From CAITZA01 sp937915285 (GTDB lineage: Bacteria > Desulfobacterota > Desulfomonilia > Desulfomonilales > Desulfomonilaceae): DNA of 64,000 nucleotides. The notes under the pieces were generated by a model. That model saw nothing but the letters and a program-made list of their open reading frames with translations. It was not told the DNA's origin and made no database searches. This document shows positions 23,685 to 34,900 of the stretch, in pieces; the stretch's first letter is position 1; each line of letters starts with the position of its first letter. The stretch spans positions 12,863 through 76,862 of the forward strand of contig DAISIV010000015.1 in NCBI GenBank assembly GCA_036821825.1, given 5' to 3'. A program made the translations under genes and the position numbers.

Positions 23685-24380
23685 ATGAAAAAGACCAGGA
23701 AAAAAATCACCGCTATGCTTAACGCCATAACATTCGCCGAATCGGGCGAACGTGAAACCGCCGCCCAGTTTTTATCAGATTCCCTGAGTCATGAAGGAAA
23801 ATCCCAGGAAGATACCGAGGCTATGGAAGCTGATCTATCCAGCCTAATCCAGGAATCTATTGATAAACCGATGGCCGCCATCACATTTGCAGAGGAATCT
23901 TTATTCAGGGAAGCCAGAAGTTTTATGAAATCACATGGTGTCAGGACTGTTCTGCTAGTCATTGAAGGCGAATTTCCAAGGGAAGCGGCTTTTAATTATG
24001 CCAAAAACCTTTGTGACAGGACCAAATCTCAGTTGGACATCTTGCAGGTAATAAGTCCTCCATCGAGTCCGGAATCAATTGAAGTCCTAGGGGGCAGAAT
24101 GTCGGAGGCCGTCACCAACATAGTCCAATTGCTTCAGAAATGTGATTTGCAGACTTCGATGCCTAAACTCACCATTAGATTGGGACACATCGATTCCAAG
24201 CTCTTGAACTATGTAAAAAGGCATCAGGAAGTTTCTGCCGTGGTTCTTGATTCGAAGGAAGGTTATTCAGAAAATTTGAACTCAGCAAATCACAAAGATT
24301 TTCTAAAAGGACTTTCGAGAAGGCTTTCCGTGCCACTGATGACCGTTCTTGATAGACTCCAGGCCCAGCCCATCGGCTAG
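23685..24380 (+). CDS. Usp-like protein with N-terminal FAExGE segment
   Basis: A 231-residue protein. ATG 23685 has GGGAGG 6 bases upstream. The N-terminal 60 residues carry two FAE motifs (ITFAESGERETAAQFL and ITFAEESLFREARSFM), related to the small protein at 18732. Residues of about 80-225 look like a universal-stress-protein alpha/beta fold (TVLLVIEGEFPREAAFNYA, a VISPPSSPES loop, AVVLDSK, and VPLMTVLD at the end). The usual Usp ATP-binding GxxG motif is not obvious. The function is probably a stress adaptor. It is expressed from a sigma-54 promoter together with the TauE operon. Confidence 0.65.
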   Translation: MKKTRKKITAMLNAITFAESGERETAAQFLSDSLSHEGKSQEDTEAMEADLSSLIQESIDKPMAAITFAEESLFREARSFMKSHGVRTVLLVIEGEFPREAAFNYAKNLCDRTKSQLDILQVISPPSSPESIEVLGGRMSEAVTNIVQLLQKCDLQTSMPKLTIRLGHIDSKLLNYVKRHQEVSAVVLDSKEGYSENLNSANHKDFLKGLSRRLSVPLMTVLDRLQAQPIG

Positions 24381-24681
24381 AATCTATTTCATCCTACAGC
24401 GCTGCCGGATATGACCAGCCTTTTCTATCAAGCTTTCTAGCCAACACCGACTGCTCTTCACACGTAATACCTTGATTTTTCGTATAAAACCTGTTGCAAA
24501 TAGAATTGTTTTGTTGTGGCGTCGTTTTAAACTCTTGTGACCAGGATTTGTGTTACCATAATGAGTTGACAAACACATAATCCTAAGGTTCACTCAAACA
24601 CAGACGGCATCTTTTTAAATCAACGCCGTAATTCTGGAAAGATTTACACTGCCTCCTGCCCCTGTCAGAATTGGAGGATTC
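24381..24681. other. 301-bp intergenic region
   Basis: I see no gene, strong hairpin or operator repeat. The minus-strand open frame at 24384-24593 has no ribosome site. The last 20 bases supply the TTGGAGGA ribosome site of the hybrid kinase. Confidence 0.5.
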
Positions 24682-27600
24682 GTGAAACGTATCAACGATC
24701 TACCATCTGAGACTTCCGATATTCCATCCCACCGCATATTGTGGCCCGCATGGGCAATACTCGTGGCTGCAATCTTTTTCACTGTGATGGCTACGTTTTA
24801 TGTCAAGTCTGATGTAGATGTAGTGGCGAGGCAGGAATTCGTTTTTGCTTGCAACGAAATTCGTGGCAGGATTGTGGACAGGCTAAGAGCGCACGAACAA
24901 ATCCTTCTTGCCGGGGCAGCCTTTTTCGATTCGCTTGAAACAGTGAATCGCCAGAAATGGGGCACTTTTGTAAAGCGACTCAACCTTGAAAACAACTTTC
25001 CCGGTATTCAGGGAGTAGGATTTTCCCTTCTGATACAACCTGATCATTTGGCGCAGCACGTTCAGGAGGTTAGAGGAGAGGGCTTCCCGGACTATGTTGT
25101 CAAACCCGAGGGCGTGAGAGCCGTCTACTCATCGATCATCTTTCTTGAACCCTTTGAAAAGAGAAATCTCAGGGCCTTTGGCTATGACATGTTTTCCGAA
25201 CCGGTAAGACGTGCGGCCATGGAGCGCGCCAGGGATGAAAACAGGGCGGCCCTTTCCGGAAAGGTCTTGCTGGTACAGGAAACAGAGACCGATGTTCAGG
25301 CAGGCGCCCTGATGTACGTTCCGGTATATGCTAAGGGCAAGCCGAACGACACTGTGAAAGCTCGTAGAGAAGCCCTGGTCGGCTGGGTATATAGCCCCTA
25401 CAGAATGACTGACTTGATGAGAGGCATTCTTGGCGGCTGGGAATCCGAGGAAGTGTCACGAATTCGTCTCCAGGTCTATGATGGCGACAATCCAGGCCCA
25501 AGGGACATCCTCTACGACAGTCAGTCATCCGCTGCCGATGGAACATCGCCCATTTTCTCAGAGGAAGCGCAGGTCAATTTCAATGGAACTCCGTGGACTC
25601 TAAAATTTTCCAAGGTCGGCTCTGACATATCACTTGCCAAAGTATGGATAACCCTCGGTAGCGGAACCGCTATAAGCCTTCTGCTTTTCGGGCTCTCGAT
25701 GTCGCTGATAAACACGAAACACAACGCTGTTCAAATGGCTGAGCGACTTACCCACCAACTCAGGGAGAGTGAAGCGCATCAACGAAATCTGGTAGAGCAT
25801 CTCCCCCAAAGAATTTTCCTCAAGGACGAAAATTCAGTCTACATTTCCTGCAACAGGAACTATGCCTCAGACCTCGGCATCAATCCTGCCGATATTGTAG
25901 GAAAGAATGATTTTTCATTTCACCCTCCTGAACTTGCCAAGGTTTATCAGGCTGACGATCGTGATGTAATTAAATCGGGCAGGGTAAGAGATTTCAATGA
26001 AGTCTACGAATTGGACGGGCAGCAGCGGTGGGTCCATACCGTCAAGGTTCCCTACAGGGACAGACTGGGCCAGGTCACCGGAGTTCTTGGGATCTTCGAA
26101 GATATAACAGACCGCATCGAGGTGGAACAGGCTTTAAGACTGAGTGAGCAGAGGTTTAGGTCCCTCTTCGAAACTGCCAATGACGCCATATTCATCCTGG
26201 ATGGCCCAACTATAATAGAATGCAATTCCAAGACCCTGCAGCTATTTGGCTATAGCGATAAAAATGACATAATAGGCCGTACACCTTCGGATTTCTCGCC
26301 GCCCAGACAACCGGATGGATTTGACTCCATTGAAAGGGAAGACCTCTACCTCAAGGACGCAATATCGTCGGGATCGAAGACTTTCAACTGGAAACACCTG
26401 CGTAAAGACGGATCCACCTTTGACGCAGACGTTGCTCTGAGCGCTATGTCATTGAATGACAAGGTCTACGTTCAAGCGATAGTTCGCGACATCAGTTACC
26501 GCATGCAGTTGGAGGAGGCTCTGAAGTTCAGTGAGGAAAAATACAGGGGCTTGGTGGAGACAACCCCGGACTGGATATGGGCTCTGGACGGTGAAGGTTA
26601 CATAAGATACAGCAATCCGGCCATTGGCAAACTTCTCGGGTATGAGTTATCGGAAGTCATAAATTCAAAGGTTTATACTTTTGTCGAGACGTCTGAAGTA
26701 GAGCTGTTCGACAAAATGATTAAAAGCTGCGCCCTGGAGCTGCATGGATGGAATGACGTCGAAATACGGTTGAAACACTCGGACGGTTCCATCAGGACCT
26801 TCGAAAGCTCATCCGTTCCGATCCTTGATTCCAACAGGAACGTAGTTGAATTTCGGGGAATAGCAAAGGACATCACGGAAAGAAAACTGGCGGCTGAAGC
26901 TCTCAGGGAGAGTCAGGACAAACTCAGCCTGATTCTGGATTCAACTGCTGAGGCCATTTATGGCATTGATACCCTCGGTAACTGCATCTTCTGCAATCCA
27001 GCTTGTTTGCGCATTTTAGGCTTGGATCATCAGGAACAATTGATCGGTAAAAACATGCATAGCCTCATTCATCATACCCGGGCCGACGGAACAAATTATG
27101 CGTCAGAAGAGTGCCTGATTTACAAGGCCTACAGAGCCGGGGAGGGCATACATGTAGAGGACGAGGTTTTCTGGAAAGCAGACGGTACCAGCTTTCCAGT
27201 AGAATATTGGTCCTATCCTCAAATGAAGGACGGCTCTGTCATAGGAGCAGTGGTAACCTTCATAGACATAACTGACCGAAAACGTGCAGAAGATATTCGA
27301 AAGGAGAGCGAACAGAGATTCCGCCGACTCATTCAGTTCGCTCCTATACCAATGTGTTTCATGAATATTGAGCGCCAGTTGGATTATGTAAACGACAGGT
27401 TTGTGGAAGTCTTTGGGTACACCGATGAGGATTTGCCCACACTGAAGGAGTGGTGGCTTACGGTTTACCCGGACGATAGGTACCGCCAGTCCGTTGTGGA
27501 GACCTGGACGCAGGCTGAACAGATAGCCCTGAAGGAAAACGCGGTTATTGGGCCTCTAGAGCACAGCGTAACATGCAAGAATGGCGAAACACGTATTGTG

Positions 27601-29655
27601 GAAGTTTCCGGCATAATCCTGAAAGACGGTCTGCTTGCAGTTTTTGTGGATGTGACAGCATGGAAAATGGCAGAGCTGTCATTGACACAGGCTCATGAAA
27701 AGGCATCTACAGAAGCGGGCAAGCTAAGATCTATGATTGAGAGCATGGATGAGGGTGTTCTGCTGGCAAATGCCTCTGACATTATCACTGAGGTCAACCC
27801 CTGGTATTTGCAGAAGGCCGGGATGGAGCGTGAATCAATTTCAGGAAAGAGCCTGTGGGAAGTCCTTCCAGATCCAGAGATAGCCGAAGTCATCATGCCA
27901 TTGATCGAGGATTTCAAAAACGGGGTCAAGAGTGAAGCTCAGACGATTAGTCGAAAGATAATGGGGATGCACGCTTCTCTCAGGGTTCAGCCGATACTGG
28001 ATGCAAAGACGTACCGAGGGGTCATCCTGAACATCATCGACGTGACGCATTACGTCGCTGCTCGTGAAGAAGCTGAAAGGGCGAACAGAGCCAAGAGTGA
28101 TTTTCTGGCAATGATGAGTCATGAAATCAGGACACCTCTCAATGGCATTCTGGGCATGACCAATGTTGTACTAGATAGTGACCTGACAGACGAGCAACGG
28201 GATCATTTGCATCTAGTCAATTATTCCGCTGAATCTCTTCTTTCGTTAATAAACAACATACTGGATTTTTCAAAAATAGAGGCAGGCAAGCTTGATCTCG
28301 ACTATAGCGATTTCAGGATTAGGGATTTTCTGGAAGAAATCCAAAAATCTCTTGCAGTCAAGACTCAGGGCAGGAATATTGAAATTACCTGCGAGGTTTC
28401 TGAGGAAGTTCCTGATGTTGTTTCAGGTGATTTGGGGCGACTGCGCCAGGTGATCGTCAATCTCCTTGGAAACGCCATAAAGTTCACGGAACAAGGTGAG
28501 ATATCAATTCAGGTAGGTCTCATATCGCACACAAACGACGAATTGGAACTTGGGTTTGAAGTGAGAGACACAGGAATCGGGATTTCCACTGAAGACCAGG
28601 AAATAATATTCAAACCGTTTATTCAGGCAGATTCATCCACGACCAGGAAGTTCGGCGGGACGGGCCTTGGATTGGCTATCACCAGCCAGTTGGTTGAAAT
28701 GATGAAGGGAAGAATAACAGTGGAGAGTGAGCCTGGCAAAGGTAGTGTATTTCATTTTACCTGCAGGCTAGGGGTAGGTCAAGGTGTGTCTGAGGAAGAT
28801 CGCCGCAAGGACCTCAGTGTCGTCAGAGGCGCCAGGATACTTGTTGTGGATGATAATGAAGTAAATCGAAAGATTCTGAGATCAACCCTTGAGAGATATG
28901 GAATGGTTCCACTCATGGCTTCATCAGCATCGGAAGCAGTAGATATCCTTGATAGGCTAGGATCATCTGGGGATCGTGTCCTTTTGGCGCTGATAGATGT
29001 CATGATGCCTGAAATAGATGGCTTCAGGTTCGTTGAAATGATCCGAAATGACCCGGCCAACTCAAACATGAAAATAATCATGATTTCCTCAGTTGATGAT
29101 GAAAACTTTTGCGAACGCTGCCCTGAACTGGAGATTGAAACCTATTTGCGTAAGCCGTTGGATTACAGGAATCTTCTACGTACTATTTCACTTGCGCTGA
29201 GGCCGGAGGGAAAGAAGCCCGAATCTCTATCTTCAGAGAAAGAACAGTTAGCAATCGCAGGACCGTTGAGAATTCTTCTGGTCGAGGACAACGTGGTAAA
29301 TCAGAAACTTGCGTCCTTGATACTCAAGAAGGAAGGACATTCAGTAACCCTGGCAAAAAACGGGCTAGAAGCTCTGGACAAATATAAATCTGATGAATTT
29401 GACATTATTCTCATGGACGTCCAGATGCCAGAGATGGATGGTTTGGAGGCTACCAGGAAAATCAGGGAAACGGAGCGGGAATCTGGCAGGAGAGTACCTA
29501 TTATTGCCCTTACTGCCCATGCCTTCAAAAGTGATCAGGAAGCTTGCCGGAAAGCAGGTATGGACGCCTATGTTTCAAAGCCTATATCTAAAGTAGATCT
29601 GTTCAAGACCATAAATGGGTTGTTAACAGAAGCCCAATGGAACAAGAATTCCTGA
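24682..29655 (+). CDS. CHASE/multi-PAS hybrid sensor histidine kinase with two receivers
   Basis: A 1657-residue kinase starting at GTG 24682 behind GGAGG. Helix 1 (about 17-40) and helix 2 (about 317-340) flank a CHASE-type extracytoplasmic sensor (FFDSLETVNRQKW, GIQGVGFSLLI). Six PAS/PAC units follow to about residue 1130, several ending in DITDRK. The H-box has His1147 (MMSHEIRTPLNGI), and the ATPase domain has GGTGLGLAI. Two receivers follow, with acceptors Asp1439 (LIDVMMPE) and Asp1579 (LMDVQMPEMDG). There is no Hpt domain, so phosphotransfer onward would need a separate protein. The signal is unknown. It is not obviously in an operon. Confidence 0.9.
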   Translation: MKRINDLPSETSDIPSHRILWPAWAILVAAIFFTVMATFYVKSDVDVVARQEFVFACNEIRGRIVDRLRAHEQILLAGAAFFDSLETVNRQKWGTFVKRLNLENNFPGIQGVGFSLLIQPDHLAQHVQEVRGEGFPDYVVKPEGVRAVYSSIIFLEPFEKRNLRAFGYDMFSEPVRRAAMERARDENRAALSGKVLLVQETETDVQAGALMYVPVYAKGKPNDTVKARREALVGWVYSPYRMTDLMRGILGGWESEEVSRIRLQVYDGDNPGPRDILYDSQSSAADGTSPIFSEEAQVNFNGTPWTLKFSKVGSDISLAKVWITLGSGTAISLLLFGLSMSLINTKHNAVQMAERLTHQLRESEAHQRNLVEHLPQRIFLKDENSVYISCNRNYASDLGINPADIVGKNDFSFHPPELAKVYQADDRDVIKSGRVRDFNEVYELDGQQRWVHTVKVPYRDRLGQVTGVLGIFEDITDRIEVEQALRLSEQRFRSLFETANDAIFILDGPTIIECNSKTLQLFGYSDKNDIIGRTPSDFSPPRQPDGFDSIEREDLYLKDAISSGSKTFNWKHLRKDGSTFDADVALSAMSLNDKVYVQAIVRDISYRMQLEEALKFSEEKYRGLVETTPDWIWALDGEGYIRYSNPAIGKLLGYELSEVINSKVYTFVETSEVELFDKMIKSCALELHGWNDVEIRLKHSDGSIRTFESSSVPILDSNRNVVEFRGIAKDITERKLAAEALRESQDKLSLILDSTAEAIYGIDTLGNCIFCNPACLRILGLDHQEQLIGKNMHSLIHHTRADGTNYASEECLIYKAYRAGEGIHVEDEVFWKADGTSFPVEYWSYPQMKDGSVIGAVVTFIDITDRKRAEDIRKESEQRFRRLIQFAPIPMCFMNIERQLDYVNDRFVEVFGYTDEDLPTLKEWWLTVYPDDRYRQSVVETWTQAEQIALKENAVIGPLEHSVTCKNGETRIVEVSGIILKDGLLAVFVDVTAWKMAELSLTQAHEKASTEAGKLRSMIESMDEGVLLANASDIITEVNPWYLQKAGMERESISGKSLWEVLPDPEIAEVIMPLIEDFKNGVKSEAQTISRKIMGMHASLRVQPILDAKTYRGVILNIIDVTHYVAAREEAERANRAKSDFLAMMSHEIRTPLNGILGMTNVVLDSDLTDEQRDHLHLVNYSAESLLSLINNILDFSKIEAGKLDLDYSDFRIRDFLEEIQKSLAVKTQGRNIEITCEVSEEVPDVVSGDLGRLRQVIVNLLGNAIKFTEQGEISIQVGLISHTNDELELGFEVRDTGIGISTEDQEIIFKPFIQADSSTTRKFGGTGLGLAITSQLVEMMKGRITVESEPGKGSVFHFTCRLGVGQGVSEEDRRKDLSVVRGARILVVDDNEVNRKILRSTLERYGMVPLMASSASEAVDILDRLGSSGDRVLLALIDVMMPEIDGFRFVEMIRNDPANSNMKIIMISSVDDENFCERCPELEIETYLRKPLDYRNLLRTISLALRPEGKKPESLSSEKEQLAIAGPLRILLVEDNVVNQKLASLILKKEGHSVTLAKNGLEALDKYKSDEFDIILMDVQMPEMDGLEATRKIRETERESGRRVPIIALTAHAFKSDQEACRKAGMDAYVSKPISKVDLFKTINGLLTEAQWNKNS

Positions 29656-29791
29656 TCCCATGAGTTTCCGGCATGATTTGTGATAGCCCATAAGTTATAT
29701 TTACGGTAGCGTCCATCCCTCAATACGGTTCCAACACTGATACAATTTGTTGTAGTTCCTGGATGGCCGACCACACAGGATGGAGGATCGA

Positions 29792-30496
29792 ATGAAAACT
29801 ATTGGCATAATAGGTGGAATAAGCTGGCTTTCATCCATGGAATACTATCGTCTCATCAACGAAATGGTCAGGGATCGTCTCGGCGGGCTTAATTCGGCCG
29901 ATATCATTATGTATTCAATCCCTTTCGGGCCATTCTCGCAACAGGAAAGGCTTGGCCAGCGTGCAAACTGGAAACATCTCACAGAGATCATGATATCAGC
30001 GGCTCAAAGACTTAAAGGTGGGGGGGCGGAATTCATTGTTATAGCCTCCAACACTATGAATTCCACCGCTCACCTGATCGAAAACAGTGTAGGTTTACCG
30101 GTCCTGCATATTGCGGACTCAACAGGCGCCAGGGTTGTGGAGAGAGGTTTTAGCCGCGTGGGACTTCTCGGGACTGAATACACCATGGCTCACCACTTCT
30201 ACCGCGAACGTCTGGAACACAGGTTTGGTCTCAAGATTGTTACACCGAGCAAGACCGAAAGAGAATATATAAACGATGTCATTTTCGACGAGTTATGCGT
30301 GGGCAAATTTCTGGCTGAATCTAAGGCAGAGTTTGTAAAAATAATCCATCGCCTATCCCGAGAAAAAAATGTTCAGGCAGTTATTCTGGGATGCACCGAA
30401 ATTCCATTCCTTGTCAGAGAGAAGGATGTGGAAATACCGCTTTTCAATACTGCTGAGATACATTCCGAGGCCGCTGTGGAATTTTCGCTCATGTAA
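29792..30496 (+). CDS. aspartate/glutamate racemase-family protein with Ser in place of first catalytic Cys
   Basis: A 234-residue protein. ATG 29792 has GGAGG 5 bases upstream, and the ATG at 29780 overlaps that ribosome site. It has the family start IGIIGGISWLSSMEYYRLIN and the second catalytic region VILGCTEIPFLV with its Cys. The first region reads IASNTMNSTA, so the residue before NTM, Cys in aspartate racemase and Thr in E. coli YgeA, is Ser here. This points to the broad-specificity or non-racemising branch. Substrate is uncertain. Confidence 0.82.
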   Translation: MKTIGIIGGISWLSSMEYYRLINEMVRDRLGGLNSADIIMYSIPFGPFSQQERLGQRANWKHLTEIMISAAQRLKGGGAEFIVIASNTMNSTAHLIENSVGLPVLHIADSTGARVVERGFSRVGLLGTEYTMAHHFYRERLEHRFGLKIVTPSKTEREYINDVIFDELCVGKFLAESKAEFVKIIHRLSREKNVQAVILGCTEIPFLVREKDVEIPLFNTAEIHSEAAVEFSLM

Positions 30497-30719
30497 TCAA
30501 TAAATGGTTTCTACCGACATTTATGAAATCTGACCCTAAAAGGGGCATACATCCAGACGCTTGTTCAGAAAAGACAAAGTTCTTTTTACGGGCTGAACCC
30601 ATTTCTTATTACTTGTAAAATTAGGGCCTGTTGAGTAAACATGCAGACGCTCAATATTCCCGGTGTCAGATTCATGGCCCCTTTATTCCAGAAAACCGTA
30701 TAACTCCCAGGAGTCAACA

Positions 30720-31892
30720 ATGAACAGCCGACTAGGATCAATCACGGCATTACTATTTACAATAGTCCTGTGTTTCACTGGAGGTTGCTCTGAACCTCCC
30801 AGGACAACCGTCCCTCCGCCGGCTGTGACTGTAGCGCTGCCTGAAGAAAGGGAAGTTGTTGATTATCTTGAATACACCGGAAACACGTCGGCAGTTGAAA
30901 CCGTCGAAATCAGGGCTAGAGTCCAGGGTTTTCTTACAAAAATGAATTATGAGCCTATGGCCAGAGTCAAAGCCGGCGATTTACTTTTCGTTATCGACCC
31001 AAGACAGTATGAAGCGGCTGTAAAAGAGGCTCAGGGCCAGGTGGAGGCTAAGGAAGCCTCTTATCAGATCGCAAAAATTGATGAGGAAATAGCCAAATCC
31101 CTGGAAAAGAAAGAGGCTGTAAGCTGGCTTAAATGGCAGCAGGCGGTGGCCCGTTCCGGACAGGCCAAGGGAGAACTTGATGTGGCGCAGTCTCAACTCG
31201 AGAATGCCAAACTAAACCTGGAATTCACTCAAGTCACAACTCCGATCAATGGAAGGGTGAGCCGTAACCTTGTTGATGTGGGAAACCTGGTGGGGGCGGT
31301 CGAAAAAACCCAACTGACAACAGTAGTCAACGACGAAAATATTTACTGTTATTTCAATTTGAACGAGCGGGACCTTTTGTTACTTAAGCGAATTCACCAG
31401 GACGAAGCTACTCCCAGGTTGAAGGACAAAAAAATTCCCATAACACTTGCTTTGGCCGATGAAAAAGATTTTCCTCACAAAGGTATTTTTGATTTCGCTG
31501 ATGTGAAACTGAATCCGGAGACGGGCACCGTCCAATCAAGAGCTGTTTTTGAAAACCCTGACGGCTTCCTGTTGGCAGGCATGTTTGCCAGACTCAGAAT
31601 ACCTTACCAGAAACGCAAGGTGATCCTTGTGCCCAACTCTGCCATCCAGTTCGACCAAGCCGGAAAGTATGTGCTTGTACTCAACGACAAGAATGAGGTT
31701 CAACCTCCCAGGCGTATTGTTGCAGGACGTGATGAAAACGGAATGACAATTGTTGAGGAAGGGCTGACCACTTCCGACAGGGTAATTTCAACCGGGACTC
31801 TTAGAGCCAGACCCGGCATAACTGTGAGAGTTCTGCCATCCGCTAATGAAACACAGGCCCCTCCCACGAAACCAGTCCAGGAAAAGAAGTGA
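30720..31892 (+). CDS. RND efflux membrane-fusion (periplasmic adaptor) lipoprotein
   Basis: A 390-residue adaptor of the AcrA/MexA type. ATG 30720 follows CAGGAG and opens a lipoprotein signal with lipobox FTGGC (Cys near residue 24). The order is lipoyl/beta-barrel half (VEIRARVQGFLTKMNYEPMA), alpha-helical hairpin (about 100-165), lipoyl return (INGRVSRNLVDVGNLVG), then beta-barrel and membrane-proximal domains. It links the inner-membrane pump encoded 12 bp downstream to an outer-membrane channel. No TolC-type gene is in the window, so the channel must be encoded elsewhere. Confidence 0.92.
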   Translation: MNSRLGSITALLFTIVLCFTGGCSEPPRTTVPPPAVTVALPEEREVVDYLEYTGNTSAVETVEIRARVQGFLTKMNYEPMARVKAGDLLFVIDPRQYEAAVKEAQGQVEAKEASYQIAKIDEEIAKSLEKKEAVSWLKWQQAVARSGQAKGELDVAQSQLENAKLNLEFTQVTTPINGRVSRNLVDVGNLVGAVEKTQLTTVVNDENIYCYFNLNERDLLLLKRIHQDEATPRLKDKKIPITLALADEKDFPHKGIFDFADVKLNPETGTVQSRAVFENPDGFLLAGMFARLRIPYQKRKVILVPNSAIQFDQAGKYVLVLNDKNEVQPPRRIVAGRDENGMTIVEEGLTTSDRVISTGTLRARPGITVRVLPSANETQAPPTKPVQEKK

Positions 31893-31904
31893 CGGTGACC
31901 AAGC

Positions 31905-34900
31905 ATGTTTGCACGATTTTTCGTTAATCGCCCCATATTTGCCTCCGTCCTTTCCATTCTGATCATGGTAGCCGGGGGCGTGGCCATAATGGCCCTTCCA
32001 ATAGCGCAATTTCCCGAAATAACCCCGCCAATGGTTCAGGTCACTGCCTCTTATCCTGGCGCCAGTCCGCAGGTTGTAGCCGACACAGTTGCTGCTCCAA
32101 TTGAACAACAGGTCAATGGTGTTGAGAGAATGCTCTACATGCAGAGCACCAGCGCCCGAGATGGATCATACACGCTCAAGATTACTTTTGAACTCGGGAC
32201 CAACATCGACATGGCTACTGTGCTTGTTCAAAACCGGGTTAGCTGGGCAATGTCCAAACTACCTGTGGAAGTGCAGCGCCAGGGAGTGATCACAAAAAAA
32301 AGTTCTACTTCTTTCGTAACGGTCCTATCGCTCTATTCACCCAAGGGAACCTATGGAGACCTACAACTTACCAATTATGTAACGACGGTAATCAAAGACC
32401 AGATCAGCCGGCTTTCAGGGGTTGGGGATGTAAATGTATTTCCGGCCAAGGACTACGGTATGCGCATCTGGCTGGATCCAAACAGGATGCAGCACAACAA
32501 CCTGACGACCAATGAGGTTATAGACGCGTTAAAAAACCAGAATGTCCAGGTCGCAGCCGGTCGTCTCGGACAGGAACCGGCGCCGCCGGGCCAGAGTTTT
32601 GATTTCAACATAAGCACATTGGGACGTCTGGTCGATCCCCAGCAATTTGCAGACATAATAGTTAAAACGGGGCAGGGCGGGAGTATACTCCGCATCAGGG
32701 ACGTCGGCAGAGTTGAATTGGGAGCTAAAAGTTACGACACAAAGTCTTATTTTCAGGGGCTTCCATCAGCCACTATCATAGTTTACCAGTCCCCAGGATC
32801 TAATGCCCTAGATGTAGCCGATTCGGTCCAAAAGCTCATGGCTGACCTTAAAAAGGATTTCCCGCCAGACGTCGACTACAAGATTATCTACGATACATCT
32901 GATTTTGTCAGGGCTTCAATACATGAAGTCATAATGACCCTGATAATAGCTTTCATTCTCGTTTTCATAGTTGTTTTCGTATTCCTTCAGGACTGGCGAG
33001 CAACACTGGTTCCGGCAACCACCATCCCTGTAACCATTATCGGAACCTTTGCTATCCTCTATCTCCTCGGTTTTTCAATCAACATGCTTACCCTGTTTGG
33101 ATTGATACTGGCCATTGGAATCGTGGTGGATGACGCCATAGTTGTTGTTGAGAACGTCGATAGAAACATGGTTGAACATCACCTTAATTCTAAGGACGCC
33201 TCTATAAGGGCCATGGATGAAATAACAGGAGCTATAATTGGAATAACCCTTGTGCTGATGGCGGTGTTCGTGCCGGCCTCTTTCATGGGGGGGATATCAG
33301 GACAACTTTATCGACAGTTCTCGCTGACTATAGCTTTCACCACATTGTTGAGCGCCATAAACGCCATGACGTTGAAACCGGTTCAATGCTCACTGTGGTT
33401 GAGGCCTCAACACGGCCCAAAGAATGGTTTCTTCAGAGGGTTTGATTCAATATTCAACAGGATTGCTGCTGCATACACCAGGATCATTGAGCTTCTCGTC
33501 AGAAGAATCCCCCTGATGCTTGTCATCTGGCTAGTGGCAATAGGTCTGACATATTACGCGTTCTCAAAAGTTCCCACAGGCTTTCTACCTGCCGAGGATG
33601 ACGGTTTGATAATGATAAACTTTCAACTACCTGATGGCGCCTCCCTGCAAAGGACAGACGAGGTAGCGAAAAAAGTCTCCGCAATTCTTGCCAGCGCCAA
33701 AGGGATAAAAGACTTTTCCATCACCTCTGGCAACTCAATAATTGATGGCATGGGGCCCAACCTGGGACTCGGTTTCGCATCTCTACTACCGTGGGATGAA
33801 CGACTGAAACATGGACTGAGCAAAGACGCTATCATGGCGGATTTGGCCAAGAAGTTCTCTCAAATTACTGAAGGTATTGTCTTTCCGTTTTCCAGGCCAC
33901 CTATTTCAGGTCTGGGAGTGAGCGGAGGATTCGAGCTTTGGCTGGAGGACAGGGGTGGAATCGGAACCATGGCCCTGGCCCAGATCGCACAGGAAATGGC
34001 TTCAGCGGCAAACACAGATCCTAACCTCAGGCAGGTCAACATGACCTTTCGTCCGGCCACTCCGGTCATTTATGCGGATATAGACAGAGTAAAGGCAATG
34101 TCGCTCAAAGTTCCGGTCCAATCCGTATTTGACACTCTCCAGTCTTTTCTCGGATCGACTTATATCAATGACTTTAATGAGTTTGGCAGAACCTGGCAGG
34201 TCATGGCCCAAGCTGACGCAGGATTCAGGTCCAAGCTGGAAGATATACAGAGATTACAGGTCAGGAACCTGTCCGGTGAAATGGTCCCGTTGGGTACGCT
34301 TATTAAAGCGGAATATACTGTTGCCCCGATACGAATAGACCGATACAACATGTTTCCGGCAATAAGACTTATTGGCGACTCTGCTCCGGGGGTCAGCTCG
34401 GGGCAGGCTCTGAAGTCCATGGAAAACCTGGCGGCCCAAATCCTACCTCAAGGTGTAAGTTATGAATGGAGTGGCATGGCTTATCAGGAAAAGAAAGTCA
34501 GCGGCCAGATATTCATAGTCTTTGGATTGGCAGTGCTCATAGTAGTGCTCATCCTTGCCGCTCAATATGAGAGTTGGACGGATCCGATTGCCGTTGTCAC
34601 GGTGGTTCCGTTGGCAGTCCTCGGGGCTGTCGTCGGCCTGACCTTAAGAGGGATGGACAATAACCTCTACACCCAGGTGGGATTGGTTCTACTGGTTGGA
34701 CTCTCCTCAAAGAATGCCATCCTTGTAGTCGAGTTCGCCAGGGAACAGCAGGCCCTTGGAAAGCCATTGCTGGAAGCAGCAGTGATGGGCGCAAAACTGC
34801 GGTTCCGGGCAATTCTGATGACCTCTCTGGCTTTCATTGTAGGGGTGTTTCCGCTGGTCATTGCCACTGGGGCCGGCGCAGCAAGCAGACAGGCAGTTGG

